The notes beneath the pieces were generated by a model, which made no database searches, was not told where the DNA came from, and saw nothing but the letters and a program-made list of their open reading frames with translations. The position numbers and the translations under genes are program-made. This document shows positions 17,675 through 25,377 of a DNA stretch of 48,909 bases, in pieces; the stretch's first letter is position 1, and every line of letters begins with the position of its first letter. Source of the stretch: an uncultured Eubacterium sp. (GTDB lineage: Bacteria > Bacillota > Clostridia > Lachnospirales > Lachnospiraceae); the NCBI GenBank assembly GCA_910584875.1, contig CAJUDA010000025.1, positions 1 through 48,909 on the forward strand. The letters run 5' to 3'.

Positions 17675-17701
17675 GACAAGGTGGAGGGATGGTGCTATAA
17701 T
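17673..17701 (+). promoter_or_regulatory. Promoter of nrdD
   Basis: -35 TAGACA (17673-17678), a 17-base spacer and -10 TATAAT (17696-17701) preceded by TGC (extended -10). It lies 64 bases before the GTG start of nrdD, in a 214-base gap after mutY. The gap also holds CATGTG/CACATG (17595-17612), a small inverted repeat of unknown meaning. Confidence 0.8.
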
Positions 17702-17765
17702 GAATCGCAGAGTGTACAGGATGTTCTGTCTGACAGATCATCACTAAGAAAGGAGAATTTGTGAA

Positions 17766-19892
17766 GTGAGGGTTATTAAAAGGGATGGACGTACGGTAGA
17801 ATATAACCGGAACAAGATATTGATTGCGATTCGCAAGGCAAATGCAGAGGTGGATTCTTTTGAGAAAGCGTCGGATGATCTGATCGACGGTATCGTGGCA
17901 AGCATTGAGAATTCAGGGCGTGATACGATGCAGGTAGAGGACATTCAGGATCTGATCGAACAGAAGCTGATGGCTGCCGGGAAATTTGTCCTGTCAAAGA
18001 AATATATTATTTACCGCTATACGAGAGAGCTGGTCCGCAAGGCAAATACGACAGATGATTCCATAATGAGCCTGATCCAGAACAGCAATAAAGACGTGAT
18101 GGAAGAAAATTCCAATAAAAACGCCTATGTGGCAAGCACCCAGCGTGATCTGATCGCCGGAGAGGTGTCAAAAGATCTGACCAAAAGGGTTCTGCTGCCG
18201 GAGAAGATCACAAAGGCACATGAAGAAGGCGTGCTTCATTTTCATGATATGGACTATTTTATCCAGCCGATCTTTAACTGCTGTCTGATCAATATCGGGG
18301 ATATGCTGGAAAATGGTACGGTGATGAATGGTAAGCTGATCGAGAGCCCCAAGAGCTTCCAGGTGGCATGTACGGTTGTGACACAGATCATCTCTGCGGT
18401 TGCCAGCAGCCAGTATGGCGGACAATCCGTCGATACGCGTCATCTGGGGAAATATCTGCGTATCAGTGCAGAAAAATACAGGGAACATTATCTGGAGAAG
18501 TATGGCGACAAACTGGAAGCAGAAATTATCGAGCAGTTTGTACAGGACCGTGTACAGGATGAACTCCGTTCCGGCGTCCAGACGATCCAGTACCAGATCA
18601 ATACACTGATGACGACCAATGGCCAGTCTCCTTTTGTCACGCTGTTTCTGAATCTGGATGCGGAGGATGAGTACGTTGAGGAAAATGCCATGATCATTGA
18701 GGAGGTTCTCCGCCAGCGCCTGGAGGGAATCAAAAATGAAAAAGGTGTCTATGTGACGCCGGCATTTCCGAAGCTGATCTATGTACTGGATGAACACAAT
18801 GCGCTGAAGGGCGGGAAATATGATTATATTACCAGACTTGCCGTACAGTGCTCGGCAAAGAGGATGTATCCGGATTATATCTCCGCGAAGAAGATGCGGG
18901 AGAACTATGAGGGAAATGTATTCAGCTGTATGGGATGCCGCAGCTTCCTGACTCCGTGGAAGGATGAAAACGGTAATTATAAATTTGAGGGACGTTTTAA
19001 TCAGGGGGTTGTCAGCCTCAACCTGCCCCAGATCGGGATTCTCGCAAAGGGAGATACCGAATATTTCTGGCAGCTGCTGGAAGAGAGGCTTTCCCTGTGC
19101 TTTGAGGCGCTGATGTGCCGTCACCGTGCCCTGGAGGGAGTGACGAGCGATGTCAGTCCGATCCACTGGCAGTACGGGGCGATCGCCAGACTGGAAAAAG
19201 GAGAAAAAATCGATAAGCTCCTGCACGATGGATATTCTACGATCTCCCTCGGATATATTGGTTTATATGAGGTAACTAAGCTTATGACCGGTGAGAGCCA
19301 TACCGGGGAAAAGGGCAGTCAGTTTGCCCTGGCGCTGATGAACCGTCTGCGCCGCGCTACCGATACGTGGAAGGAAGAGACAGGAATTCACTTTGGTCTC
19401 TATGGCACACCGGCAGAAAGTCTGTGCTACCGCTTTGCCGAGATTGACAAGAAGCGTTTTGGATCGATCGAAGACGTCACAGATAAAGGCTATTATACAA
19501 ATTCTTACCACGTGGATGTCCGCGAAAAGATCGATGCATTTAATAAATTTGATTTTGAGGCACAGTTCCAGATTATCTCTTCCGGCGGGGCGATCTCCTA
19601 TGTGGAGGTTCCGAATATGCAGCATAACCTCCCTGCCATGGAAGAAGTCGTGAAATATATTTATGACCATATTCAGTATGCCGAGTTTAATACAAAATCG
19701 GATTACTGTCATGAATGTGGGTTTGACGGTGAGATCATCGTCAATGATAATCTGGAATGGGAATGCCCGAACTGTGGGAATAAGGACCATGACAGAATGA
19801 ATGTGACAAGAAGAACCTGCGGCTATCTGGGAGAAAATTTCTGGAATGTGGGAAAGACAAAAGAGATCAATTCCCGTGTACTCCATCTGTAA
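17766..19892 (+). CDS. nrdD: Anaerobic ribonucleoside-triphosphate reductase
   Basis: NrdD is the class III, oxygen-sensitive reductase that makes dNTPs from NTPs using a glycyl radical. The 708-residue protein has an N-terminal ATP-cone (about 1-90, VIKRDGRTVEYN), the catalytic ten-stranded barrel with CMGCRSFLTP, a C-terminal zinc site with two CxxC pairs (CHEC and CPNC), and the radical loop RRTCGYLG with the radical Gly at residue 686. The start is GTG at 17766 behind AAAGGAG; no upstream in-frame alternative is convincing. It is followed by its activase nrdG after 26 bases. Confidence 0.97.
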   Translation: MRVIKRDGRTVEYNRNKILIAIRKANAEVDSFEKASDDLIDGIVASIENSGRDTMQVEDIQDLIEQKLMAAGKFVLSKKYIIYRYTRELVRKANTTDDSIMSLIQNSNKDVMEENSNKNAYVASTQRDLIAGEVSKDLTKRVLLPEKITKAHEEGVLHFHDMDYFIQPIFNCCLINIGDMLENGTVMNGKLIESPKSFQVACTVVTQIISAVASSQYGGQSVDTRHLGKYLRISAEKYREHYLEKYGDKLEAEIIEQFVQDRVQDELRSGVQTIQYQINTLMTTNGQSPFVTLFLNLDAEDEYVEENAMIIEEVLRQRLEGIKNEKGVYVTPAFPKLIYVLDEHNALKGGKYDYITRLAVQCSAKRMYPDYISAKKMRENYEGNVFSCMGCRSFLTPWKDENGNYKFEGRFNQGVVSLNLPQIGILAKGDTEYFWQLLEERLSLCFEALMCRHRALEGVTSDVSPIHWQYGAIARLEKGEKIDKLLHDGYSTISLGYIGLYEVTKLMTGESHTGEKGSQFALALMNRLRRATDTWKEETGIHFGLYGTPAESLCYRFAEIDKKRFGSIEDVTDKGYYTNSYHVDVREKIDAFNKFDFEAQFQIISSGGAISYVEVPNMQHNLPAMEEVVKYIYDHIQYAEFNTKSDYCHECGFDGEIIVNDNLEWECPNCGNKDHDRMNVTRRTCGYLGENFWNVGKTKEINSRVLHL

Positions 19893-19918
19893 GCAGCAGT
19901 GAAACGGGAGATGAAACA

Positions 19919-20449
19919 ATGTATTATGCAGATATCAAGCAGTATGATGTAGCCAATGGCGCCGGCGTCCGCGTGTCGCTGTTTGTCAGCGGCTGCACCC
20001 ATCACTGTAAGGGATGTTTTAATAAAGAGACCTGGGATTTCCATTACGGGAATCCCTTTACAGAAGCAGAGATTGAGAAGATCCTTGCCTATCTGGAACC
20101 GGATTATGTGGCTGGTCTGACACTGCTGGGAGGGGAGCCTATGGAGCCTGTCAATCAGGAGGGGCTCCTTCCTTTATTGCGCCGCGTGCATGAGAGGTAT
20201 CCGCAGAAAAACATATGGTGTTATTCGGGGTATCTTTTTGACCGTGATATTGTCGGTCAGATGTGTAAGGAATCAGAGACGACGAAGGAACTGATTTCGT
20301 ATATTGATATACTGGTAGACGGGGAATTCATACAGGAGAAGAAAAACCTGAAGGTAAATTTCCGCGGTTCGGATAACCAGAGGATCATCGATGTAAAGAA
20401 ATCGCTGGAGACCGGGGAAGTCGTTCACTGGGACGGGGAAATACAATGA
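19919..20449 (+). CDS. nrdG: Anaerobic RNR activating protein NrdG
   Basis: NrdG is the radical SAM enzyme that generates the glycyl radical on NrdD. The 176-residue protein has the cluster motif C-x3-C-x2-C in SGCTHHCKGC near residue 25, and LLGGEPM, the GGE motif that helps bind SAM. Length is normal. Its stop overlaps the possible ATG at 20446 upstream of dut, so the three genes nrdD-nrdG-dut are likely one operon for deoxynucleotide supply. Confidence 0.96.
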   Translation: MYYADIKQYDVANGAGVRVSLFVSGCTHHCKGCFNKETWDFHYGNPFTEAEIEKILAYLEPDYVAGLTLLGGEPMEPVNQEGLLPLLRRVHERYPQKNIWCYSGYLFDRDIVGQMCKESETTKELISYIDILVDGEFIQEKKNLKVNFRGSDNQRIIDVKKSLETGEVVHWDGEIQ

Positions 20450-20466
20450 TAAAATGGAGGATAGGT

Positions 20467-20913
20467 GTGAACAGGACAAAAGTATATTTCAAAAAACTGG
20501 ATCCAAAGGCTCAGATGCCCAAATATGGAACGGAATTCGCAGCTGGAGCGGATCTGTATGCCTGCATGGAAGAGCCGCTGCTGATCCAGGCAGGGACGAC
20601 AGAGTTTGTGCATACCGGGATTGCCATGGAGATTCCGGCAGGACTGGTGGGGCTGATCTATGCCAGAAGCGGTCTTGCCTGCAAAAAAGGACTGGCGCCT
20701 GCCAATAAAGTAGGCGTGATTGATTCGGATTACCGGGGGGAGATCATGGTGGCGCTCTACAACCATTCTCCGGAGGATATTGTCGTCGATCACGGCGAGC
20801 GGATCGCCCAGATGGTCATAACACCATATGTCTTTGCTGAATACGAAGAAACAGGGGAACTTGACTGTACCGATCGCGGGGCGGGTGGATTTGGTTCGAC
20901 CGGAACAAAATAG
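20467..20913 (+). CDS. dut: Deoxyuridine 5'-triphosphate nucleotidohydrolase
   Basis: dUTPase splits dUTP to dUMP and pyrophosphate, keeping uracil out of DNA and feeding dTMP synthesis. The 148-residue trimeric-type enzyme shows motif 1 AGADLYA, motif 2 YARSGLA, motif 3 GVIDSDYRGEIMV with its catalytic Asp, motif 4 around ERIAQMV, and motif 5 RGAGGFGSTG. The GTG at 20467 was chosen because GGAGG (20456-20460) lies seven bases upstream; the ATG at 20446 overlaps the nrdG stop but lacks a good site. Its position after nrdDG fits a shared dNTP role, and ung later in the window handles uracil already in DNA. Confidence 0.94.
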   Translation: MNRTKVYFKKLDPKAQMPKYGTEFAAGADLYACMEEPLLIQAGTTEFVHTGIAMEIPAGLVGLIYARSGLACKKGLAPANKVGVIDSDYRGEIMVALYNHSPEDIVVDHGERIAQMVITPYVFAEYEETGELDCTDRGAGGFGSTGTK

Positions 20914-20917
20914 AATG

Positions 20918-20946
20918 TATACAAAGATCAAAATTTCTGCTATGAT
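20918..20946 (+). promoter_or_regulatory. Promoter of leuC-leuD
   Basis: -35-like TATACA (20918-20923), a 17-base spacer and -10 TATGAT (20941-20946) with TGC in front (extended -10). Only 30 bases separate it from the leuC ATG, so there is no room for a T-box or leader-peptide attenuator. An AAGGAGG ribosome site lies at 20961-20967. Confidence 0.7.
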
Positions 20947-20976
20947 ATATACAGATCAATAAGGAGGTATCGTATC

Positions 20977-22242
20977 ATGGGAATGACAATGACCCAGAAA
21001 ATACTGGCAGCACATGCCGGATTGGAATCCGTGACAGCTGGTCAGCTGATCGAGGCGGATCTGGATCTGGTACTGGCAAATGATATAACAGGACCTGTTG
21101 CGATTCATGAAGTAGAAAAATTAAAGAAAAAGACAGTGTTTGACAAGGATAAGATCGCACTGGTGCCGGATCATTTTGCACCAAATAAAGATATAAAGAG
21201 TGCGGAGCACTGTAAATGTGTCCGTGAATATGCAAAGGAACAGGGTATTACCAATTATTTTGAAGTAGGCGAGATGGGGATCGAACATGCGCTTCTTCCG
21301 GAAAAAGGACTGATCGTAGCCGGAGAAACCTGTATTGGTGCGGATTCCCATACATGTACGTATGGCGCACTGGGCGCTTTTTCCACTGGTGTGGGAAGTA
21401 CGGACATGGGTGCCGGGATGATCACAGGACAGGCATGGTTTAAGGTGCCTTCCGCCATCAAAGTAGTGCTGACCGGAAAACCAGGCAGGTGGGTCAGCGG
21501 CAAGGATGTGATCCTGCATCTGATCGGTGAGATCGGTGTGGATGGCGCTCTCTACCGTTCTCTGGAATTTACCGGGGACGGCGTGGCAAACCTCAGCATG
21601 GACGACCGTTTCTCCATCGCCAATATGGCGATTGAAGCCGGTGCCAAAAATGGCATCTTTCCGGTCGATGAGAAAACCATTGCCTATATGGAAGAACACG
21701 CAAAGAAAGAATATACGGTGTATGAGGCAGACGAGGATGCGGAATACGACGAGACGATCACCATTGATCTCAGTACACTGGAACCGACGGTCGCTTTCCC
21801 GCATCTGCCGGAGAATACAAAGACGGTGAAAGAGTCCGGTGAAGTGGAGATCGATCAGGTCGTGATCGGTTCCTGTACGAATGGCCGTATTGAGGATATG
21901 CGTGTGGCAGCAGAGATCCTGAAGGGAAGAAAGGTGAAGAAGGGGATCCGCTGTATCGTGATCCCGGCAACCCAGGATATTTATCTGCAGGCGATCGAAG
22001 AGGGGCTGACCCAGATCTTTATCAAAGCAGGCGCGATCGTCAGCACACCGACGTGCGGACCGTGTCTGGGTGGATATATGGGGATCCTGGCAGCCGGAGA
22101 GCGCGCTGTGTCCACGACAAACCGTAATTTTGTCGGGCGTATGGGGCATGTGGATTCTGAGGTGTATCTGGCAAGTCCTGCGGTGGCAGCAGCCAGCGCC
22201 GTGACAGGGAAAATTTCAGAGCCGTCTGAATTAGGCTTATAA
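20977..22242 (+). CDS. leuC: 3-isopropylmalate dehydratase large subunit
   Basis: LeuC is the aconitase-family catalytic subunit that isomerises 2-isopropylmalate to 3-isopropylmalate in leucine synthesis. At 421 residues it is the shorter type common in Clostridia and archaea. [4Fe-4S] ligands are visible as Cys in GSCTNGR and as CxxC in TCGPCLGG; GADSHTCTYGA and VGSTDMG are also conserved. The small subunit leuD follows after 16 bases. Family members also include homoaconitase and methylmalate dehydratases, so leucine synthesis is the best but not the only reading. leuA and leuB are not in the window. Confidence 0.93.
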   Translation: MGMTMTQKILAAHAGLESVTAGQLIEADLDLVLANDITGPVAIHEVEKLKKKTVFDKDKIALVPDHFAPNKDIKSAEHCKCVREYAKEQGITNYFEVGEMGIEHALLPEKGLIVAGETCIGADSHTCTYGALGAFSTGVGSTDMGAGMITGQAWFKVPSAIKVVLTGKPGRWVSGKDVILHLIGEIGVDGALYRSLEFTGDGVANLSMDDRFSIANMAIEAGAKNGIFPVDEKTIAYMEEHAKKEYTVYEADEDAEYDETITIDLSTLEPTVAFPHLPENTKTVKESGEVEIDQVVIGSCTNGRIEDMRVAAEILKGRKVKKGIRCIVIPATQDIYLQAIEEGLTQIFIKAGAIVSTPTCGPCLGGYMGILAAGERAVSTTNRNFVGRMGHVDSEVYLASPAVAAASAVTGKISEPSELGL

Positions 22243-22258
22243 ATATTGGAGGGAAAGT

Positions 22259-22747
22259 ATGAAAGCATTAGGCAGAGTATTTAAGTACGGTGATAATGTA
22301 GATACCGATGTGATCATTCCGGCACGCTACCTGAATTCTTCGGATCCGGCAGAGCTTGCCACACACTGTATGGAGGATATTGACAAAGATTTTGTGAAAA
22401 ACGTGGCAAAAGGAGATATCATTGTTGCCACAAAGAATTTTGGCTGCGGCTCTTCCAGAGAGCATGCGCCGATCGCCATAAAGGCAGCCGGAGTCAGCTG
22501 TGTGATCGCAGAAACTTTTGCCCGGATCTTTTACCGCAATGCCATCAATATCGGGCTTCCTATTATCGAGTGCCGGGAGGCGTCTGAAAAAATTGAGGCA
22601 GGTGACGAGGTGTCGATTGATTTTGACAGTGGTGTGATCACAAATAAGACGAAGAACGAAACCTATCAGGGACAGGCATTTCCCGAATTTATGCAGCGTA
22701 TCATTAAGGCAGAAGGTCTGATGAATTATATCAATAGCAAGTCCTGA
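22259..22747 (+). CDS. leuD: 3-isopropylmalate dehydratase small subunit
   Basis: LeuD is the swivelling subunit that completes the LeuCD active site. The 162-residue protein has GDNVDTDVIIPARYL at the N terminus and NFGCGSSREHAPIAIKAAG, whose GSSREH loop binds the substrate. It starts behind TGGAGGG and ends before a long hairpin. Together with leuC it forms a two-gene unit. Confidence 0.95.
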   Translation: MKALGRVFKYGDNVDTDVIIPARYLNSSDPAELATHCMEDIDKDFVKNVAKGDIIVATKNFGCGSSREHAPIAIKAAGVSCVIAETFARIFYRNAINIGLPIIECREASEKIEAGDEVSIDFDSGVITNKTKNETYQGQAFPEFMQRIIKAEGLMNYINSKS

Positions 22748-22789
22748 TATCCGGCAGAGCTATGTCAGCCCGCCGGGCCGGGACAAAAG

Positions 22790-22856
22790 GACAGATAACG
22801 CCGTCTGCCGGACGGAGCAGGCAGAGGCAGATGCGGGTTATCTGTCTTGTTGTTTA
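22790..22856 (+). terminator. Long hairpin after leuD
   Basis: GACAGATAAC (22790-22799) pairs with GTTATCTGTC (22837-22846), and the inner CCGTCTGCC partly pairs with GGCAGATGCGG. TTGTTGTTT follows. It probably ends the leuCD transcript. The inner GC-rich sequence contains further short inverted repeats. The 178-base gap from leuD to the next start holds no other recognisable feature. Confidence 0.7.
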
Positions 22857-22925
22857 TGTGAAAAGGAAGAGTCCGGGGTCTCGCGGAGCGTGATGTTCGT
22901 GGCTTTTAAAAAAGGAGAAGATGAA

Positions 22926-24062
22926 GTGGAGAAAAAAAGAAATACTAATATCATTGTGATTTTGGTTGCGGCAGCCATGATCGTTGTTGCGGCAGGAGTG
23001 ATCGGAGTGAGTATCTGGATGGAAAACCGTCATGGCAGCAGCCCACAAGGCGGGGGAAAAACGGCTTCCTCTACAGCAGTTACTGATCCGGGTGACCGGG
23101 AAAAAGACGGTGCTGTGGTGGATTATACGGAAGATGGCAGCCTGACGCTGTCTGGTTATATGGGGATTGAAGTAGACCCGGAGCCGGCAGACGGCGATGT
23201 ACTGGAGGCAATGGAACCGGATATGGTCAAAATGACTGATAAGCATAAAGGAAAGATCCAGGCAGGCGATATTGTCTGCATCGATCAGGAAGGGTCTGTC
23301 CAGGGTGAGGTCTATGAAGGACTGACGGAAGAAGATCTTGTCCTGCGTGTCGGCGATCATGAATATGGGGAAGAACTGGAGAAAAAGCTTGTTGGCAGGC
23401 AGCCGGGGGATACCCTGACCGTATCAGAGGTTATGGGGGATGAGTATGAGGAGCTTTCTGGTGAAACAGTGGACTACAAGATCACAGTAAAAGGAAGATT
23501 TGACGATTATTATGCCAATGAATTCAGCGGCGGTAAATATCCCACCGTGGAAAAATATATTGCCCATGTGAAAGAAGAGCTGCAAAAGGAAAACGAATCA
23601 CCTTCCGTGGCAGGAGAGAGTGCATGGGATACTGTCGTGAGCGAGAGCAAAGTATCCCGTTATCCGGATTCCCTGCTGAAGGAAGAGATAAAAAACACAA
23701 AATCACAGTATAAAAACTTTGCAGAGCTTCAGGGCATCACTTATGAAGAGGCATTGTCCTCTTTTGGGCAGGATGAAGAATCACTGGAAGGGATCGCAGA
23801 AGATATGGTGAAGGAAAGAATGATCGCAAAGACCATTGCGGCAAAGGAAAATCTGGTTCTGGATGATGCCCGGTATAAGGACTATCTGATGCAGACAATG
23901 ATGGACAATGAAGAGGGAGAGGATAACAGTAAAAGCGGAAAGTCGCTGGAGGAACTGGAAAAGGAATACAGAAACGATTATGGAAGCCGCCCCAAAGATG
24001 ATATGCTGATCCTGCTTGTACAGAGTTTTATTGGAGATAAGGTTAAACTGATCAATGCCTGA
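22926..24062 (+). CDS. Membrane-anchored trigger factor-like prolyl isomerase
   Basis: The 378-residue protein has a short basic N terminus, one TM/signal-anchor (about 7-30, IIVILVAAAMIVVAAGV) and a Gly/Ser/Thr linker. An FKBP-type isomerase domain follows (about 95-195: IQAGDIVCIDQEG, LVLRVGDHEYGEELEKKLVG, GDTLTV, VDYKITVKG), then a helical region like the trigger factor C-terminal domain. The ribosome-binding domain of true trigger factor is absent and replaced by the anchor. It probably helps proteins fold outside the membrane, as PrsA does in other Firmicutes; that is inference. The GTG at 22926 follows AAAAGGAG; the upstream GTG/ATG at 22890-22893 lacks a ribosome site. Confidence 0.82.
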   Translation: MEKKRNTNIIVILVAAAMIVVAAGVIGVSIWMENRHGSSPQGGGKTASSTAVTDPGDREKDGAVVDYTEDGSLTLSGYMGIEVDPEPADGDVLEAMEPDMVKMTDKHKGKIQAGDIVCIDQEGSVQGEVYEGLTEEDLVLRVGDHEYGEELEKKLVGRQPGDTLTVSEVMGDEYEELSGETVDYKITVKGRFDDYYANEFSGGKYPTVEKYIAHVKEELQKENESPSVAGESAWDTVVSESKVSRYPDSLLKEEIKNTKSQYKNFAELQGITYEEALSSFGQDEESLEGIAEDMVKERMIAKTIAAKENLVLDDARYKDYLMQTMMDNEEGEDNSKSGKSLEELEKEYRNDYGSRPKDDMLILLVQSFIGDKVKLINA

Positions 24063-24083
24063 GCTGAGAGAGGGGGTATGGAT

Positions 24084-24677
24084 ATGGCGTCAACGGAAAA
24101 GACAGAAAAAATAACAGAAGAGCGTAAAAGAGCGCGAAAGGAAAGTGACATGATCCGTCAGATCCGAGCCAAAATGGACCTGACGGACGCCAAAGCAGTG
24201 TTAAAAATGTACAATAAACTCATAGAAGACAAAATTTTTGAGACACTGGTGGGGTATACTTTTCTGGAAGAACTGCGGGAGGTGGTCAGTAAGAGCGGCC
24301 TGGTACCAGAAGAGGAGCTGGCGGCTGTACCGTTTCAAGAGGAGACTGAAGAAGAACCAGATTTACAGCGCCGGCTTCTGTTCCAGAAAAACAAATATCA
24401 AAAGATGTACGAGGGACAGAAACTGCTGAATAAAAAGTTTAAGATCGCCCTGGTGTCACTGGTCATAATACTGATCGGATTTATTGTGATTAATTTTAAA
24501 TTCGAATATTCCATTTTCACATATTTTACAAATTATAAGGCTAATATGGAAGAAGAACTGATTGATAAATACCGGAGCTGGGAGGAAGAATTGCAGCAAA
24601 AGGAGCAGCAGTTGCAGCAATCACAACAGGGACAGCAGCAGGTGGATCAAAAGGAGGGAGCAGGTCAGAATGGCTGA
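24084..24677 (+). CDS. Unknown single-pass membrane protein with Gln-rich coiled tail
   Basis: I do not recognise a family. The 197-residue protein is highly charged at the N terminus (Lys/Arg/Glu), then has a helical cytoplasmic part (about 25-110), one TM (about 120-140, IALVSLVIILIGFIVINF) and a C-terminal tail of about 55 residues ending in Gln repeats (QQKEQQLQQSQQGQQQ). The ATG at 24084 fits AGGGGG with seven-base spacing; an ATG six bases earlier is too close. It overlaps the response regulator start by 8 bases, so it is probably co-translated with the two-component pair and may help the kinase sense the envelope. That role is inference. Confidence 0.72.
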   Translation: MASTEKTEKITEERKRARKESDMIRQIRAKMDLTDAKAVLKMYNKLIEDKIFETLVGYTFLEELREVVSKSGLVPEEELAAVPFQEETEEEPDLQRRLLFQKNKYQKMYEGQKLLNKKFKIALVSLVIILIGFIVINFKFEYSIFTYFTNYKANMEEELIDKYRSWEEELQQKEQQLQQSQQGQQQVDQKEGAGQNG

Positions 24678-25341
24678 TAACACAATTCTGGTAGTGGATG
24701 ACGAGCAGAGGATGAGAAAACTTGTCCGGGATTTTCTTGTCAAACATGACTTTACTGTACTTGAGGCGGCGGATGGAGAAGAGGCGGTAGATATTTTTCT
24801 CGCCAATAAAGAGATTGTATTAGTGATCCTGGACGTTATGATGCCAAAGATGGATGGGTGGCAGACGTGCCGGGAGATCCGTCAGTATTCCAGGGTGCCG
24901 ATCATTATGCTGACGGCAAGAGGGGATGAGCGGGACGAGCTGCGCGGATTTGAACTGGGAGTGGATGAATACATCGCCAAACCATTCAGCCCCAAGATCC
25001 TGGTGGCGAGGGTACAGGCGCTGCTCCGCCGTGTCAATGCAGCGACGGAGGAAACTCTGGAATATGGAGGTATTGTCCTGAACCGGACGGCGCATGAGGT
25101 ACTGATTGAAGGGGAGAAGATTGATCTGAGTTTTAAGGAATTTGAACTGCTTTCGTATTTTATGGAGAATAAAGATATCGCCCTGTCCAGGGAAAAAATA
25201 CTCAATCATGTCTGGGACTATGATTATTTTGGCGATGCCAGGACGATTGATACCCATGTGAAGAAATTGCGGAACAAAATGGGCAAATATGGGAGTTATA
25301 TTAAGACGATCTGGGGGATGGGATACAAGTTTGAGGTATAA
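24670..25341 (+). CDS. OmpR-family response regulator
   Basis: The 223-residue protein has a receiver domain (about 3-120) with acidic pair in VVDDEQ, phospho-acceptor in LDVMMP, Thr in MLTARG and Lys in AKPF, followed by an OmpR/PhoB winged-helix DNA-binding domain (about 130-222; LSFKEFELLSYF, TIDTHVKKLRNK, TIWGMGYKFE). It is a transcription regulator driven by the kinase 36 bases downstream. The ATG at 24670 follows AAGGAGGGAG; the open frame continues upstream only inside the preceding gene in another reading frame. Confidence 0.95.
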   Translation: MADNTILVVDDEQRMRKLVRDFLVKHDFTVLEAADGEEAVDIFLANKEIVLVILDVMMPKMDGWQTCREIRQYSRVPIIMLTARGDERDELRGFELGVDEYIAKPFSPKILVARVQALLRRVNAATEETLEYGGIVLNRTAHEVLIEGEKIDLSFKEFELLSYFMENKDIALSREKILNHVWDYDYFGDARTIDTHVKKLRNKMGKYGSYIKTIWGMGYKFEV

Positions 25342-25377
25342 CAGTTACTGAGAATAAGGATGACCGGAGGAAATGCC

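Noticed and set aside
20914..20976. Leucine attenuator or T-box before leuC
   Set aside because: The gap is filled by a promoter and ribosome site, leaving no room for a leader structure or leader peptide.
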